Shown one piece after another: positions 55,662 through 64,000 of a DNA stretch of 64,000 nucleotides (its first letter is position 1; each line of letters starts with the position of its first letter). This DNA is from Micrococcus cohnii (GTDB lineage: Bacteria; Actinomycetota; Actinomycetes; Actinomycetales; Micrococcaceae), in NCBI RefSeq assembly GCF_014205175.1, contig NZ_JACHNA010000001.1:1364001-1428000 (forward strand). The letters are read 5' to 3'. Both the position numbers and the translations under genes were made by a program. The notes beneath the pieces are model-generated. The model saw nothing but the letters and a program-made list of their open reading frames with translations. It did not search any database and had not been told where the DNA came from.

Positions 55662-56263
55662 GCGCCGCGCCGGAGCCCGAGGTCGCGGTGGTCTGGGCGC
55701 AGACCCCCGACCGGGTCATCGGGCGCGACGGCACGATGCCCTGGCACGTGCCCGAGGACCTGGCCCACTTCCAGGCCTTGACCCGGGGGCACCCCGTCGT
55801 CATGGGCCGCCGCACATGGGAGTCCTTCCCACCACGTTCACGCCCCCTGCCCGACCGCACGAACATCGTCGTCTCCCGGAGCATGACCCGCACCGATGAG
55901 GCGGTCAGCGGTGCGCGGGCGGCCGGGTGCCTCCCGGTCCCCGATCTCGACTCGGGGCTGCGTGCCGCGGCCCGGGCCGATGGCGGAGATCTGATCTGGG
56001 TGATCGGCGGCGCGACCCTGTACGAGCCGGCGCTCGAGACCGCCACGCGCGCCGAGGTGACCGTGATCGACGTGGCCGCCGACGGCGACACGCACGCCCC
56101 CGTGCTCGACGACGGTTGGCGTCTCGAATCCGCCGACCCCGCCCCCGGCGGCTGGCACGCCACGGCCGACGGCACGCGCTACCGTTTCGAGTCCTGGTAC
56201 CGCGTGCCCCCGCCCACCGGATCTGACGACACGTCCCCGGCCACCCAGACCGAAGGAGCATGA
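55658..56263 (+). CDS. folA: dihydrofolate reductase
   Basis: It regenerates tetrahydrofolate for ThyA. The 201 residues show [27 protein letters not shown] with the active-site Glu/Asp region, [11 protein letters not shown], and the NADPH loop [11 protein letters not shown]. The protein is somewhat longer than the usual 160 residues. It overlaps thyA by 4 bases and the next ORF by 4 bases. Confidence 0.96.
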   Translation: MSAAPEPEVAVVWAQTPDRVIGRDGTMPWHVPEDLAHFQALTRGHPVVMGRRTWESFPPRSRPLPDRTNIVVSRSMTRTDEAVSGARAAGCLPVPDLDSGLRAAARADGGDLIWVIGGATLYEPALETATRAEVTVIDVAADGDTHAPVLDDGWRLESADPAPGGWHATADGTRYRFESWYRVPPPTGSDDTSPATQTEGA

Positions 56264-56517
56264 TGACCGACTCGCGCCGCCCCGGCACCGCCGCCGAGAC
56301 TGACACGTCCCGGACGGGCTCCTCGGGACTGCTGGACAAGGACGCCCTGAACTTCATCGCGCTGATCGCCTGCCCGCTGCTGGCCGTCGTCACCGCGATC
56401 ATGGGCCTGACGATGATCGTCAACGGCCACGTGCTGGCCGGGCTGCTGTTCCTGCTGCTGCTCACGCAGGCCTTCGCGATCGGCGGCCTCGTCGCCTGGA
56501 CACGTCGACGCCGCTGA
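56260..56517 (+). CDS. small two-helix membrane protein
   Basis: An 85-residue protein with a Ser/Thr/Arg N-terminal tail (1-30) and two membrane helices ([21 protein letters not shown] and [19 protein letters not shown]), ending in RRRR. Its ATG overlaps the folA stop by 4 bases (ATGATGA), so it is the third gene of the thyA-folA operon. Function unknown. Confidence 0.75.
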   Translation: MMTDSRRPGTAAETDTSRTGSSGLLDKDALNFIALIACPLLAVVTAIMGLTMIVNGHVLAGLLFLLLLTQAFAIGGLVAWTRRRR

Positions 56518-56530
56518 CGCGGCCCCTCGC

Positions 56531-56536
56531 TACGGT
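56531..56536 (+). promoter_or_regulatory. -10 box of a leaderless asd promoter
   Basis: TACGGT, with 7 bases to the ATG at 56544. It selects this ATG over the GTG at 56535. Confidence 0.55.
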
Positions 56537-56543
56537 GGTGCCC

Positions 56544-57767
56544 ATGACTCACAGCTCTGACAATCCCTCCCCCTCCTCGACCACCCGGACGACCGCGGCC
56601 GCCGTCGCCCCGGCCTCGACGGCCCGAGCACCCCGTGTGGGCCTGATCGGCTGGCGCGGCATGGTCGGCTCGGTCCTGATGCAGCGCATGGCGGAGGAAG
56701 GCGACTTCGCCCGCATCGAACCGGTGTTCTTCTCCACGTCGAACGCCGGCGGCCCCGCGCCCCGCTTCGCCGGCATGGACGGCGCGGCCGACACCCTGGG
56801 CGACGCCTACGACCTCGACGCCCTCGCCGCGCTGCCGATCATCCTCTCGTGTCAGGGCGGCGACTACACCCGGACCGTGTACCCCCGGCTGCGCGCGCAC
56901 GGCTGGCGTGGGCTCTGGATCGACGCGGCCTCCACGCTGCGCGGCGAGGACTCCTCCGTGATCGTCCTCGACCCCGTGAACCGCGAGGCGATCGACGCCG
57001 GCCTGGCCTCGGGCGTCACGGAGCTGGTCGGGGGCAACTGCACCGTGTCGCTGATGCTGATGGGCCTGGGCGGCCTTTTCCGCTCCGGGCTCGTCGAATG
57101 GGGCACCGCTATGACCTACCAGGCGGCATCCGGCGGCGGTGCGGCCCACATGCGCGAACTGCTGGCCGGGTTCGGCGCCCTGCACGGCGCGGTCGCCGAC
57201 CAGCTGCAGGACCCGGCCTCGGCGATCCTGGAGATCGACCGGCGCGTGCTGCAGACGCAGCGGGGCGACGGCGAGGCTCCGGCGCTGCCGACCGAACAGT
57301 TCGGCGCGCCGCTGGCGGGCTCGCTCATCCCGTGGATCGACGCGGACCTGGGCGACGGCACCTCACGCGAGGAGCTCAAGGGCGACCGCGAGACGAACAA
57401 GATCCTCGGGCTCACCGGCGAGGACCGCATCCCGCTGGAGTCGCTGTGCGTGCGCGTGGGCGCCCTGCGCAGCCACAGTCAGGCGCTGACGCTGAAACTG
57501 CGACGGGCCGTCCCGCTCGACGAGGTCGAGCAGATGATCGCCGAGGCCAACGAGTGGGTGCGCCTGGTGCCGAACACCAAGGAGGAGTCGATGCGCCGGC
57601 TGACCCCGGTGGCGGCCACCGGCACGCTCGAAGTGCCCGTGGGACGGCTGCGCACGCTGGAGATGGGGCCGGAGTACCTGACGGCCTTCACCGTGGGCGA
57701 CCAGCTGCTGTGGGGCGCCGCCGAACCCGTGCGCCGCGCGCTGATGATCGCCACCGGCAACCTCTGA
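56544..57767 (+). CDS. asd: aspartate-semialdehyde dehydrogenase
   Basis: It makes aspartate semialdehyde, the branch point to lysine, diaminopimelate, threonine and methionine. The 407 residues have the NADP-binding [18 protein letters not shown] and the catalytic cysteine in [15 protein letters not shown]. Substrate-binding arginine and histidine segments ([13 protein letters not shown]) follow. It is of the longer, E. coli-type form with [18 protein letters not shown]. The N-terminal Ser/Thr/Ala tail of 35 residues is not conserved. Confidence 0.94.
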   Translation: MTHSSDNPSPSSTTRTTAAAVAPASTARAPRVGLIGWRGMVGSVLMQRMAEEGDFARIEPVFFSTSNAGGPAPRFAGMDGAADTLGDAYDLDALAALPIILSCQGGDYTRTVYPRLRAHGWRGLWIDAASTLRGEDSSVIVLDPVNREAIDAGLASGVTELVGGNCTVSLMLMGLGGLFRSGLVEWGTAMTYQAASGGGAAHMRELLAGFGALHGAVADQLQDPASAILEIDRRVLQTQRGDGEAPALPTEQFGAPLAGSLIPWIDADLGDGTSREELKGDRETNKILGLTGEDRIPLESLCVRVGALRSHSQALTLKLRRAVPLDEVEQMIAEANEWVRLVPNTKEESMRRLTPVAATGTLEVPVGRLRTLEMGPEYLTAFTVGDQLLWGAAEPVRRALMIATGNL

Positions 57768-57778
57768 GCGCGGTCTCC

Positions 57779-57814
57779 GGCGACCGCTCCGGTCAGGGCG
57801 ACCGTTCCGGTCAG
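57779..57814. repeat. tandem direct repeat, 2 x 18 bp
   Basis: Two adjacent copies of GGCGACCGCTCCGGTCAG, one mismatch apart, lie between the convergent asd and murB stops. The second copy runs into the murB stop codon. It is too short for more than a note. Confidence 0.5.
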
Positions 57815-58995
57815 AGGGCGGTGCCGACGATCATCGGTTCGGGGTGCAGCTGGACCCCGAAGCGCTCGGCCACGCCGTCACGCACCGTCCGGGCGATCAC
57901 GAGGATGTCCTCCGTGCTGGCCTGGCCGCGATTGGTCACCGCCAGCGTGTGCTTCGTGGACAGCGACGCGCGTCCGCCGACCAGCCCCTGCCCGTCACGA
58001 CCGCGGCCGTCCGGCCCGCCCTCGCGCGGTTCGACCTCCGGCAGGCCGAAGCCCTTGCCGAACCCGGCGTGGTCGATCAGCCAGGCGGCCGAGAGCTTCA
58101 CCAGCTCGACGCCGTCGTCGTCGTGTCCCGCCGCGAAGGCGGGAGCGCCCTCGGGCAGGCGCGCCCGCACCGAGGCCGGCACGATCGGATTGGTGAAGTA
58201 GCTGCCCGTCGACCAGGTGTCCGGGTCCTGCGGGTCCGAGACCATGCCCTTGGCGGCACGCAGGGCGAGCACTTCCTCCCGCACGGTCTGCAGCGACGCG
58301 CGTGTGCCCTCGGCAACGTCGAGCGCCCGGGCCAGCTGCGCGTAGCGCACCGGCGCACTCGCGTCGCCGTCCGCGGCAGGGCGGTGCAGGTCCAGGTCGA
58401 TCGACAGCACGATCCACTGCGGGCTGGCCGCGCCGTGTTCCAGCATGGAGCGCTTGATGATCGAGTCGCGGTAGCCGAAGCGCAGCCGCTCGGCCTCGAG
58501 CTCGACGATCTGACCGGTCCGCCGGTCGAGCGCGCGCACGGCGTGCAGGACCTGCGAGACGTCCGCACCATAGGCACCGACGTTCTGCACGGGCGTCGCC
58601 CCGGCCGAACCGGGGATCCCCGACAGGGCTTCGACGCCGGCCAGGGACCGCTCGACGGTCCACGCCACGGCGTCGTCCCACGGGTGCCCGGCTGCGACGC
58701 GCACGCGCACGCGATCATCGGCCAGTCCCTCGGCCTCCGCTTCGGGCAGCTGTTCGATCCCGGTGAAGGCCATCTGCACGACGAGCCCGTCGAAGCCGTC
58801 GTCGGCCATCAGCGTGTTCGAGCCGCCGCCCAGCACGAACAGCGCTGTGCCCGCCTCGTCGGCGGCGCGGATCGCCTCGACGGCCCGGGCCTCGGTCTCA
58901 GCGCGCAGCCACTGCGCCGCGGGACCGCCGACGCGGCTGGTGGTGTGGTCGGCGAAGCGGACCGGGGCCACGGGAGACTGCTCCGTGATGCTCAT
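57811..58995 (-). CDS. murB: UDP-N-acetylmuramate dehydrogenase
   Basis: MurB completes UDP-MurNAc synthesis with FAD and NADPH. The 394 residues have LGGGSNTLMADDGFDGLVV, GIPGSAGATPVQNVGAYGADV, YRDSIIKR and the active-site serine and flanks in STGSYFTNPIV. The C-terminal catalytic glutamate lies in LHPEPMIVG. Its start overlaps the preceding dehydratase by 4 bases, so the three genes form one operon. Confidence 0.95.
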   Translation of the reverse strand: MSITEQSPVAPVRFADHTTSRVGGPAAQWLRAETEARAVEAIRAADEAGTALFVLGGGSNTLMADDGFDGLVVQMAFTGIEQLPEAEAEGLADDRVRVRVAAGHPWDDAVAWTVERSLAGVEALSGIPGSAGATPVQNVGAYGADVSQVLHAVRALDRRTGQIVELEAERLRFGYRDSIIKRSMLEHGAASPQWIVLSIDLDLHRPAADGDASAPVRYAQLARALDVAEGTRASLQTVREEVLALRAAKGMVSDPQDPDTWSTGSYFTNPIVPASVRARLPEGAPAFAAGHDDDGVELVKLSAAWLIDHAGFGKGFGLPEVEPREGGPDGRGRDGQGLVGGRASLSTKHTLAVTNRGQASTEDILVIARTVRDGVAERFGVQLHPEPMIVGTAL

Positions 58996-59528
58996 GCGCG
59001 CCCCTGCTGTTCGGCGCTCCGCGCGGTCTGCGAGTCGGCCGAGCTCAGCCGGACCAGGGCCTGCGCCTTCGTCAAGGCTCGCGAGTCGTCGGCGGTGGGC
59101 ACGGTGACCTTCAGGTCCACACGCACCGTGCCCGCCTCGGGGTCGATCGCGCCGACGGTGCCGGTGACCTCGAGTTCGGCGCCCGGCGTCGGGGCGCCGT
59201 CCGGCCCGGTCTGCCCGGTGGTGTCGGCGACCGGGACCATGGCGGTGAAGCGGGTCTGATAGTCCACGATCGCGCCCGGGTCCCCGGCCCAGTCGGTGAC
59301 CAGCTGCACGGCGACACCCATCGTCAGCATGCCGTGGGCGATCACTCCGGGCAGCCCGACCGACTCGGCGAAGGAGGGCGACCAGTGGATCGGGTTTCGG
59401 TCGCCCGAGGCGCCGGCATAGTGCACCAGGTCCGCTCGGGTCAGCCGGATGCGACGAGCGCCGATGACGTCGCCCTTGGCCAGCGAGTCCAGTGTCGGGG
59501 CGGCCGGCGCCGTGTTCTGCTCGCTCAT
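58992..59528 (-). CDS. MaoC-type dehydratase, HadB-like catalytic subunit
   Basis: The 178-residue protein has the (R)-hydratase motif YAGASGDRNPIHWSPSFAESVGL, then HGMLTMG. These hold the catalytic Asp and His of hot-dog dehydratases. It probably acts as the catalytic half of a (3R)-hydroxyacyl-ACP or -CoA dehydratase together with the next gene. Mycolic acids are unlikely in this lineage, so a general FAS-II or beta-oxidation-like role is inferred. It has ATGA overlaps on both sides. Confidence 0.88.
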   Translation of the reverse strand: MSEQNTAPAAPTLDSLAKGDVIGARRIRLTRADLVHYAGASGDRNPIHWSPSFAESVGLPGVIAHGMLTMGVAVQLVTDWAGDPGAIVDYQTRFTAMVPVADTTGQTGPDGAPTPGAELEVTGTVGAIDPEAGTVRVDLKVTVPTADDSRALTKAQALVRLSSADSQTARSAEQQGRA

Positions 59529-59986
59529 GCGTCCTCCTGTTCGTCCTCGGCCCGCACGAGCAGGGTCGAGGTCACGGTCGCCACGGGCTCGCCGTCGGCG
59601 TCGGTCATCTCGGTGACGGTGGTGACCATCGCATTGCCGCCGAGCGACTTCACCGACGCGACCGACACCGTCGCGGTGATGGAGTCCCCGGCGACGATCG
59701 GGCGAGCATGCGTGAAGCGCTCCTCCGCGTGGACCACGCGCGTGAAGTCGATGCCCACCTCGGGGTCGGCGACGACTGCGGCCTCGGCCCGCTGGGCGAT
59801 GACCACCGCGAACGTCGGCGGGGCCACGACATCGGCGTAGCCGAGGGCGCGCGCGGCCTGCGGGTCGCGGTGCGCGGGGTGGGTCGCCTTGACGGCGGCG
59901 GCGAAGTCGACGATGGCCTCACGGCCGACCTGATAGGGCGGAGCCGGGGGGTACTCACGCCCCGCGGCGTCGGGGTTCACACTCAT
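59525..59986 (-). CDS. MaoC-type dehydratase, HadA-like subunit
   Basis: A 153-residue hot-dog protein with YADVVAPPTFAVVI and FTRVVHAEERFTHARPI. It lacks the catalytic Asp/His motif of its partner, so it is the non-catalytic HadA-like half. The start is unsure: the ATG at 59986 has GAGGAG 12 bases away, and a GTG at 59995 is 3 bases from it. A TAGAGT hexamer (60063-60068) is the best -10 candidate for the operon. Confidence 0.85.
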   Translation of the reverse strand: MSVNPDAAGREYPPAPPYQVGREAIVDFAAAVKATHPAHRDPQAARALGYADVVAPPTFAVVIAQRAEAAVVADPEVGIDFTRVVHAEERFTHARPIVAGDSITATVSVASVKSLGGNAMVTTVTEMTDADGEPVATVTSTLLVRAEDEQEDA

Positions 59987-60065
59987 GCTGGACACGCGCT
60001 CCTCATCTCGGACGGCGGCGGGCGACGGTCCGCGACGCGCCACGGCGTCACGGGCCGGGCCCACT

Positions 60066-60332
60066 CTACCGGCGGGGGCCCTGGCTCCCGCGGCGGACCG
60101 CTTGGCGCAGCCGCACCAGTTGGGCGCTCAGGTGCACGAGAACGCCCCCGCCCAACACGGCGAGCGCCGTGAGGGACACCGCCGAACGGTCGAGGACCGC
60201 CCCGACGATGGACAGGATGATCCCGACGAGGAAGAGGCCGGAGCCGGTGAGCACGAGCCGCCGGTACAGAACGGACCCGTTCTCCCACGGCGACACCCAG
60301 CCAGCGGCACGGTCCTGAGCAGAGCGAGACAT
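60066..60332 (-). CDS. small two-helix membrane protein (88 aa)
   Basis: The start ATG at 60332 (MSRSAQDRAAGWVSPWENG) is set by a TACACT -10 box 7 bases before it. Two membrane helices follow (LTGSGLFLVGIILSIVGAVLD and ALAVLGGGVLVHLSAQLV), and the protein ends Arg-rich. Function unknown. It ends 79 bases before hadA, and the hadA -10 candidate overlaps its stop. Confidence 0.7.
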   Translation of the reverse strand: MSRSAQDRAAGWVSPWENGSVLYRRLVLTGSGLFLVGIILSIVGAVLDRSAVSLTALAVLGGGVLVHLSAQLVRLRQAVRRGSQGPRR

Positions 60333-60339
60333 GCGGTCC

Positions 60340-60345
60340 AGTGTA
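60340..60345 (-). promoter_or_regulatory. -10 box of a leaderless promoter for the 88-residue membrane gene
   Basis: TACACT, with 7 bases to the ATG at 60332. Confidence 0.6.
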
Positions 60346-60554
60346 GGCAGGGGCAGCGTCGCCGCGGCGGGTCGCGCATCCTCGGCCCCGGCCGACACAC
60401 CGACAGTGATCCGCGTCTCTTTCAGACGAATCCGTCACAGTGGACGCCCGGCGGCCTGGAATGTCTTCCCCTGTGACTCTCACTACACTCTGTGCCGTCT
60501 CTGCACTAGTGTCGGGTCGCACTGCACCAGCCGCGACCGGGCTCTGCCCCGTCG

Positions 60555-60574
60555 TCGGTCACGACCGATACCAT
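60555..60574 (+). promoter_or_regulatory. palindrome next to a -10 candidate of the YkvI-type gene
   Basis: A perfect inverted repeat TCGGTC-AC-GACCGA (60555-60568) directly abuts TACCAT (60569-60574), a possible -10. It could be a repressor operator. The 264-base gap to the small membrane gene shows no other feature. Confidence 0.35.
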
Positions 60575-60596
60575 CTCGACATCCCGAGGTCCCCCC

Positions 60597-61748
60597 ATGC
60601 CTGCTTCCCCCGCCTCGGCGGCACCCTCTGCCGCCCCGGCCGACGTCGGCCGCACCCCGCGACACTCCGCCCTCGGCACCGCGCTGATCATCGCCGGCGC
60701 CCAGTGCTCGTTCTTCATCGGCGCCGCCTTCGCCACCGGCCAGGAATCGATGCAGTACTTCACCTCCCACGGCTGGGCCGGCATCGTCACGGTGCTGGCG
60801 ATGACCGCGCTCTTCGCCTGGACCATGACGTCCCTGACCGAGTGGGGACGCGCCCGTCACGGTCAGCGGGCCGAACCGTTCACGGGCATCTGCGGGCCGC
60901 TCATCGGCTGGGTGCTGCGCCTGCTCTCCCCGCTGTTCCTGTTCCTGATCTCGGTGATGATGGTCGCCGGGGCCGGCGCCACCATGTCCGACGCCTTCGG
61001 CTGGCCCGACTGGGGCGGCAAGGTGCTGCTGGCCGCCATGCTCCTGCTGACCCTCTCGATGGGCTTCGTCGGCCTGGTCGAGGTGATCGGCCGCCTCGGC
61101 CCGATCCTCGTGCTGCTCGTCGCCGTCGTCTCGGCCTGGATCCTGATCCGCAACTGGGGCGAGCTCGGCAACGCGGCCGAGAACCTGGAGAAGTACCAGC
61201 CGGCCGCGGCCATCGACAATCCATGGGTCTCGATGCTCATGTACTCGATCGCCATGCTCGTCATCGCGGTGCCCTTCCTGGCGGCGCTCGGCAGCAACGG
61301 GGAGGCCCCCTCGCGCTCCACGATCCCCGGCGGCCTGATCGGAGCACTCATCTTCGGTGTCGCGATGGGCGTGACCGCGCTCGCGCTGCTGGCGGCCCTG
61401 CCGCTGATCCATGACTCCGGGGCCCCGATGCTCGTGCTCGGCTCGGATCTGAACCCGACCCTGGGCGTGGCGTTCGCCCTCGTGGCCTTCCTCGGCATCT
61501 ACTCGACGGCGGCCCCGATGCTCTGGACGATCGCCGACCAGATGCCCGGACGCGAGAGCCGCCTCGTGCACCGTCTCACGGGCGTCGCTCTGGCCGTGCT
61601 GGCCCTGATCTGCGGGCTGGTCCTGGACTTCAGCACCCTCGTGGGAGCGATCTACCCGAAGGTCGGCTACGTCGGGCTGCTGTTCTTCGGCATCCTGCTG
61701 GTCCGGCAGATCATCAGCCGGTCGTACTCGCTGGCTCCGCGCCACTGA
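60597..61748 (+). CDS. YkvI-type membrane transporter-like protein
   Basis: A 383-residue protein with about ten membrane helices. It shows the YkvI family pattern near the start (FFIGAAFATGQESMQYFTSHGW), with an unwound first helix like amino-acid or sodium symporters of the LeuT fold. Its substrate is unknown. The CGAGG site before the ATG is modest. A clear terminator follows, so it is monocistronic. Confidence 0.87.
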   Translation: MPASPASAAPSAAPADVGRTPRHSALGTALIIAGAQCSFFIGAAFATGQESMQYFTSHGWAGIVTVLAMTALFAWTMTSLTEWGRARHGQRAEPFTGICGPLIGWVLRLLSPLFLFLISVMMVAGAGATMSDAFGWPDWGGKVLLAAMLLLTLSMGFVGLVEVIGRLGPILVLLVAVVSAWILIRNWGELGNAAENLEKYQPAAAIDNPWVSMLMYSIAMLVIAVPFLAALGSNGEAPSRSTIPGGLIGALIFGVAMGVTALALLAALPLIHDSGAPMLVLGSDLNPTLGVAFALVAFLGIYSTAAPMLWTIADQMPGRESRLVHRLTGVALAVLALICGLVLDFSTLVGAIYPKVGYVGLLFFGILLVRQIISRSYSLAPRH

Positions 61749-61764
61749 GCCGCGCGGACGCGAC

Positions 61765-61796
61765 AAGGCCCCGGAGCCACACGGCTCCGGGGCCTT
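61765..61796 (+). terminator. terminator after the YkvI-type gene
   Basis: A perfect 14-bp stem (AAGGCCCCGGAGCC/GGCTCCGGGGCCTT) with an ACAC loop, 16 bases past the stop and just before the tRNA-Met 3' end. It may act in both directions. Confidence 0.82.
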
Positions 61797-61805
61797 CGTC
61801 ATCGG

Positions 61806-61879
61806 TAGCGGCGGGGGGACTCGATCCCCCGACCTCACGATTATGAGTCGTGCGCTCTAACCAGCTGAGCTACGCCGCC
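61806..61879 (-). tRNA. tRNA-Met (CAT), probably elongator
   Basis: A 74-nt cloverleaf with acceptor stem GGCGGCG/CGCCGCT, anticodon CAT at 61843-61845 and anticodon stem CACGA/TCGTG. It has no initiator-type C1:A72 pair or three G:C anticodon pairs, so it is an elongator Met or, less likely, an Ile2 tRNA. CCA is not encoded. Confidence 0.9.
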
Positions 61880-61937
61880 ACGACATGAGAACGCCCGCGC
61901 TCGCGGCGCAAGCCGAGAGAACGGGCTCTCACGTCAG

Positions 61938-62009
61938 AGCCCCGACCGGGAATCGATCCCGGGACCTCCATCTTACCAAGATGGCGCTCTACCACTGAGC
62001 TATCGGGGC
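61938..62009 (-). tRNA. tRNA-Thr (GGT)
   Basis: A 72-nt cloverleaf with acceptor GCCCCGA/TCGGGGC, anticodon stem CCATC/GATGG and anticodon GGT at 61975-61977. CCA is not encoded. It lies 58 bases upstream of tRNA-Met in the same direction, so they are probably one unit. Confidence 0.93.
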
Positions 62010-62092
62010 AACGAGGTGAAACTCTACCAGAGCCTCACGCCCGTGTCCAAATCGCCGACGCCGGCCTGAGCTTCCGGGGGCGCTCAGACGGT

Positions 62093-64000
62093 TCAGCGAC
62101 CCGAGCGGCGTCCGTCCTGACCCCAGCGAGGCTTGCGTCCGCCGCGCTCGTCTCGGTCCTTGCGGAACCCGCCCGAGCGTCCGCCACGATGATCACGGTC
62201 CTTGCGGAAGCCGCCGGAGCGTCCGTCCCGGTCGCCCCGGTCTTTGCCGAACCCGCCGGAGCGCTCGCGCCGGTCGCCCTGCTCGGAGCGCGTCGGCCGA
62301 CCGGTGTCGAGGCGCAGACCCAGAGCGCGTCCGTTGACCTCGGCACGGGCTCCGGCCTCGAGCTGCGCCGGCGTCAGGTCCGCGGGCAGCTCCACGAGCG
62401 AATGATTGCCGCGCAGGTCGATCGCGCCGATCTGCTTCGAGGACAGGCCGACCTCATTGGCCAGGGCTCCCACGAGGTTGCCCGGCTTCACCCGGTCCTG
62501 GTGCCCCACGGCCACCCAGTACGTCGCGTTGCCGGCGGCCGGCTCCCGCGTCGGCCCGCGCGAGCCTCGCCCGTCGGAGCTCACCCGCCCGCCGCGCTCA
62601 GCCCGGTCACCGCGGCGTTCGCCCTTGCCAGAGAACGCCGGCAGTTCCTGCTCTTCGCTGAGCAGCGGCCGGCCGTTCTGCGCCAGCACGGCGATCGCGG
62701 CGGCCACCTGCCGCGGGTCTGCGTCGTTCTCGTCGATGAACGCATCGATGGTCGCGCGCAGCTCGGCGAGCTCGCGGTCGTCGGCATTCGCGAGGGTCTC
62801 GGCGATGCGCGCCGTGAACTTGGCCTTGCGGGCGGCGTTCACCTCCGCCACGGTCGGCACCTGCATCTGCTCGACGGGCATGCGCGTGGTCTTCTCGATC
62901 GACCTGAGCAGGTAGCGCTCCCGCGGAGTCATGAACAGCACGGCGTCTCCGGTGCGACCGGCGCGGCCGGTGCGGCCGATGCGATGCACATAGGACTCCG
63001 CGTCGTGCGGGATGTCGTAATTCACCACGAGCGAGATGCGCTCGACGTCGAGACCGCGAGCGGCGACGTCCGTGGCCACGAGGATGTCGACGCGCCCGGC
63101 CTTGAGATCGTCCACCGTCTTCTCACGCTGCTTCTGAGCGATGTCCCCGGAGATGGCGACGGCGCGGTAGCCGCGTTCCGAGAGGCGGCGAGTGAGCTCC
63201 TCCGTGCCGGCGCGGGTCCGAACGAACGCGATGACGCCGTCATGGTCCTCGGTCTCGAGGATGCGCGTCATGGCCTCGATCTTGAACTGGTGCGCGACCT
63301 GCAGGTACCGCTGGCGAATGGTCGACGAGGTCGTCGACTGACGCGCGACCGCGATCTCCTCGGGCGCGTTCAGGTACTTCGCGGAGATGCGGCGGATGGC
63401 CGGGGGCATGGTCGCGGAGAACAGAGCCGTCTGCTTCGACTCGGGAGTCGAGGCGAGAATGCGATCGACCTCCTCTGCGAAGCCCATGCGCAGCATCTCG
63501 TCGGCCTCGTCGAGCACGAGCGTCTGCAGCTGGGACAGATCGAGGCTGCCGCGCTCGAGATGGTCGATCACGCGCCCCGGGGTGCCCACGACGACCTGCG
63601 CCCCGCGACGCAGAGCCGACAGCTGCGGGCCGTACGGCGAGCCGCCGTAGATCGCGAGGACCTCGACCTCGGGCAGATGCGCGGCATAGCTGGTGAACGC
63701 GTCAGCCACCTGCAGCGCGAGCTCGCGGGTCGGGGCGAGGGCCAGGATCTGCGGGGACGTGGAGCGGCCGTTGACGTCCGCGGACTCTGCCAGGCGCGAG
63801 AGCGCCGGCAGCGCGAACGCGCCGGTCTTGCCGGTGCCGGTCTGGGCCAGGCCGACGACGTCACGACCCTCGAGCAGCAGTGGAATCGTTTGCTCCTGGA
63901 TGGGCGAGGGAGCGGTGTAGCCCAGGTCCGCCACGGCCGCGAGCACGCGGCCGTCGAGGCCGAGGGAGGCGAAGGCGGCGGCGTCGGCGGCCGACTCGTT
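62093..64000 (-). CDS. DEAD-box ATP-dependent RNA helicase (DeaD/CsdA-like), 5' end cut by window edge
   Basis: 635 residues are visible, beginning inside the N-terminus. Helicase motifs in order: Q motif (FASLGLDGR, SPIQEQTIP), Walker A AQTGTGKT, PTRELA, DEAD at VLDEADEML, SAT at FSATMPP, and HRIGRTGRAGR in the second RecA domain. A DbpA-type RNA-binding domain (AAGNATYWVAVGHQDRVKPGNLVGALANEVGL) lies near the C-terminus. The protein ends with Gly/Arg/Lys/Asp repeats (GGFRKDRD, three near-copies). Such helicases remodel ribosomal RNA and mRNA, often in the cold. Confidence 0.94.
   Translation of the reverse strand, partial: NESAADAAAFASLGLDGRVLAAVADLGYTAPSPIQEQTIPLLLEGRDVVGLAQTGTGKTGAFALPALSRLAESADVNGRSTSPQILALAPTRELALQVADAFTSYAAHLPEVEVLAIYGGSPYGPQLSALRRGAQVVVGTPGRVIDHLERGSLDLSQLQTLVLDEADEMLRMGFAEEVDRILASTPESKQTALFSATMPPAIRRISAKYLNAPEEIAVARQSTTSSTIRQRYLQVAHQFKIEAMTRILETEDHDGVIAFVRTRAGTEELTRRLSERGYRAVAISGDIAQKQREKTVDDLKAGRVDILVATDVAARGLDVERISLVVNYDIPHDAESYVHRIGRTGRAGRTGDAVLFMTPRERYLLRSIEKTTRMPVEQMQVPTVAEVNAARKAKFTARIAETLANADDRELAELRATIDAFIDENDADPRQVAAAIAVLAQNGRPLLSEEQELPAFSGKGERRGDRAERGGRVSSDGRGSRGPTREPAAGNATYWVAVGHQDRVKPGNLVGALANEVGLSSKQIGAIDLRGNHSLVELPADLTPAQLEAGARAEVNGRALGLRLDTGRPTRSEQGDRRERSGGFGKDRGDRDGRSGGFRKDRDHRGGRSGGFRKDRDERGGRKPRWGQDGRRSGR

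Overview
The window is a very GC-rich stretch of an actinobacterial chromosome, most likely from the family Micrococcaceae and plausibly Micrococcus or a close relative. The reasons are the dense GC-ending codon use with many GTG starts, a mycothiol synthase, -10 boxes of the TAnnnT type placed 6-8 bases before start codons, a spc operon that lacks rpsN, and actinobacterial versions of NusG, SecE and the ribosomal proteins. The species call is inference. No insertion sequence, prophage, CRISPR array, rRNA gene or replication origin was seen.

The left two thirds (about 1-45,940) is the chromosome's main transcription and translation cluster, almost all on the minus strand. Reading in the direction of transcription (right to left) it holds tRNA-Trp; secE, nusG, rplK, rplA; rplJ, rplL; rpoB, rpoC; rpsL, rpsG, fusA, tuf; the S10 operon (rpsJ to rpsQ); the spc operon (rplN to rplO) followed by secY, adk, map; the alpha-type operon (infA, rpmJ, rpsM, rpsK, rpoA, rplQ); truA; rplM, rpsI; and a truncated ppk2 at the left edge. 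GC-rich hairpins mark the operon boundaries, and promoters with a TTG-type -35 and a TAnnnT -10 can be proposed for infA, rplJ, rpsL and rpoB. Three insertions interrupt the usual order: a secreted subtilase between truA and rplM, a 1209-residue polytopic membrane protein plus a DUF3817 protein between tuf and rpsJ, and two tandem FemABX-type peptidyltransferase genes on the plus strand between rpoC and rpsL.

The right third (about 45,940-64,000) is metabolic. It carries an aminotransferase, 6-phosphofructokinase and a GNAT-like protein; a minus-strand group with YgfZ, a nitrobindin-like protein, a 38-residue membrane peptide and a polytopic membrane protein; mycothiol synthase (mshD), a Nudix/histidine-phosphatase fusion, a small GNAT, thyA-folA and asd on the plus strand; a hadA-hadB-murB operon with a small membrane protein on the minus strand; a YkvI-type transporter; tRNA-Met and tRNA-Thr; and a DEAD-box RNA helicase cut by the right edge.

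Functionally the window joins protein synthesis and RNA polymerase (about 40 genes) to cell-wall assembly (two Fem proteins, MurB, and Asd, which feeds lysine and threonine synthesis), folate and thymidylate synthesis, redox and nucleotide clean-up (mycothiol, Nudix) and membrane biogenesis (SecY, SecE, HadAB). The clearest non-textbook signals are the widespread leaderless-promoter architecture, the tandem Fem pair, the giant membrane protein, the hairpins that punctuate the str operon, two TTA codons in truA, and a 38-residue membrane peptide with its own promoter.
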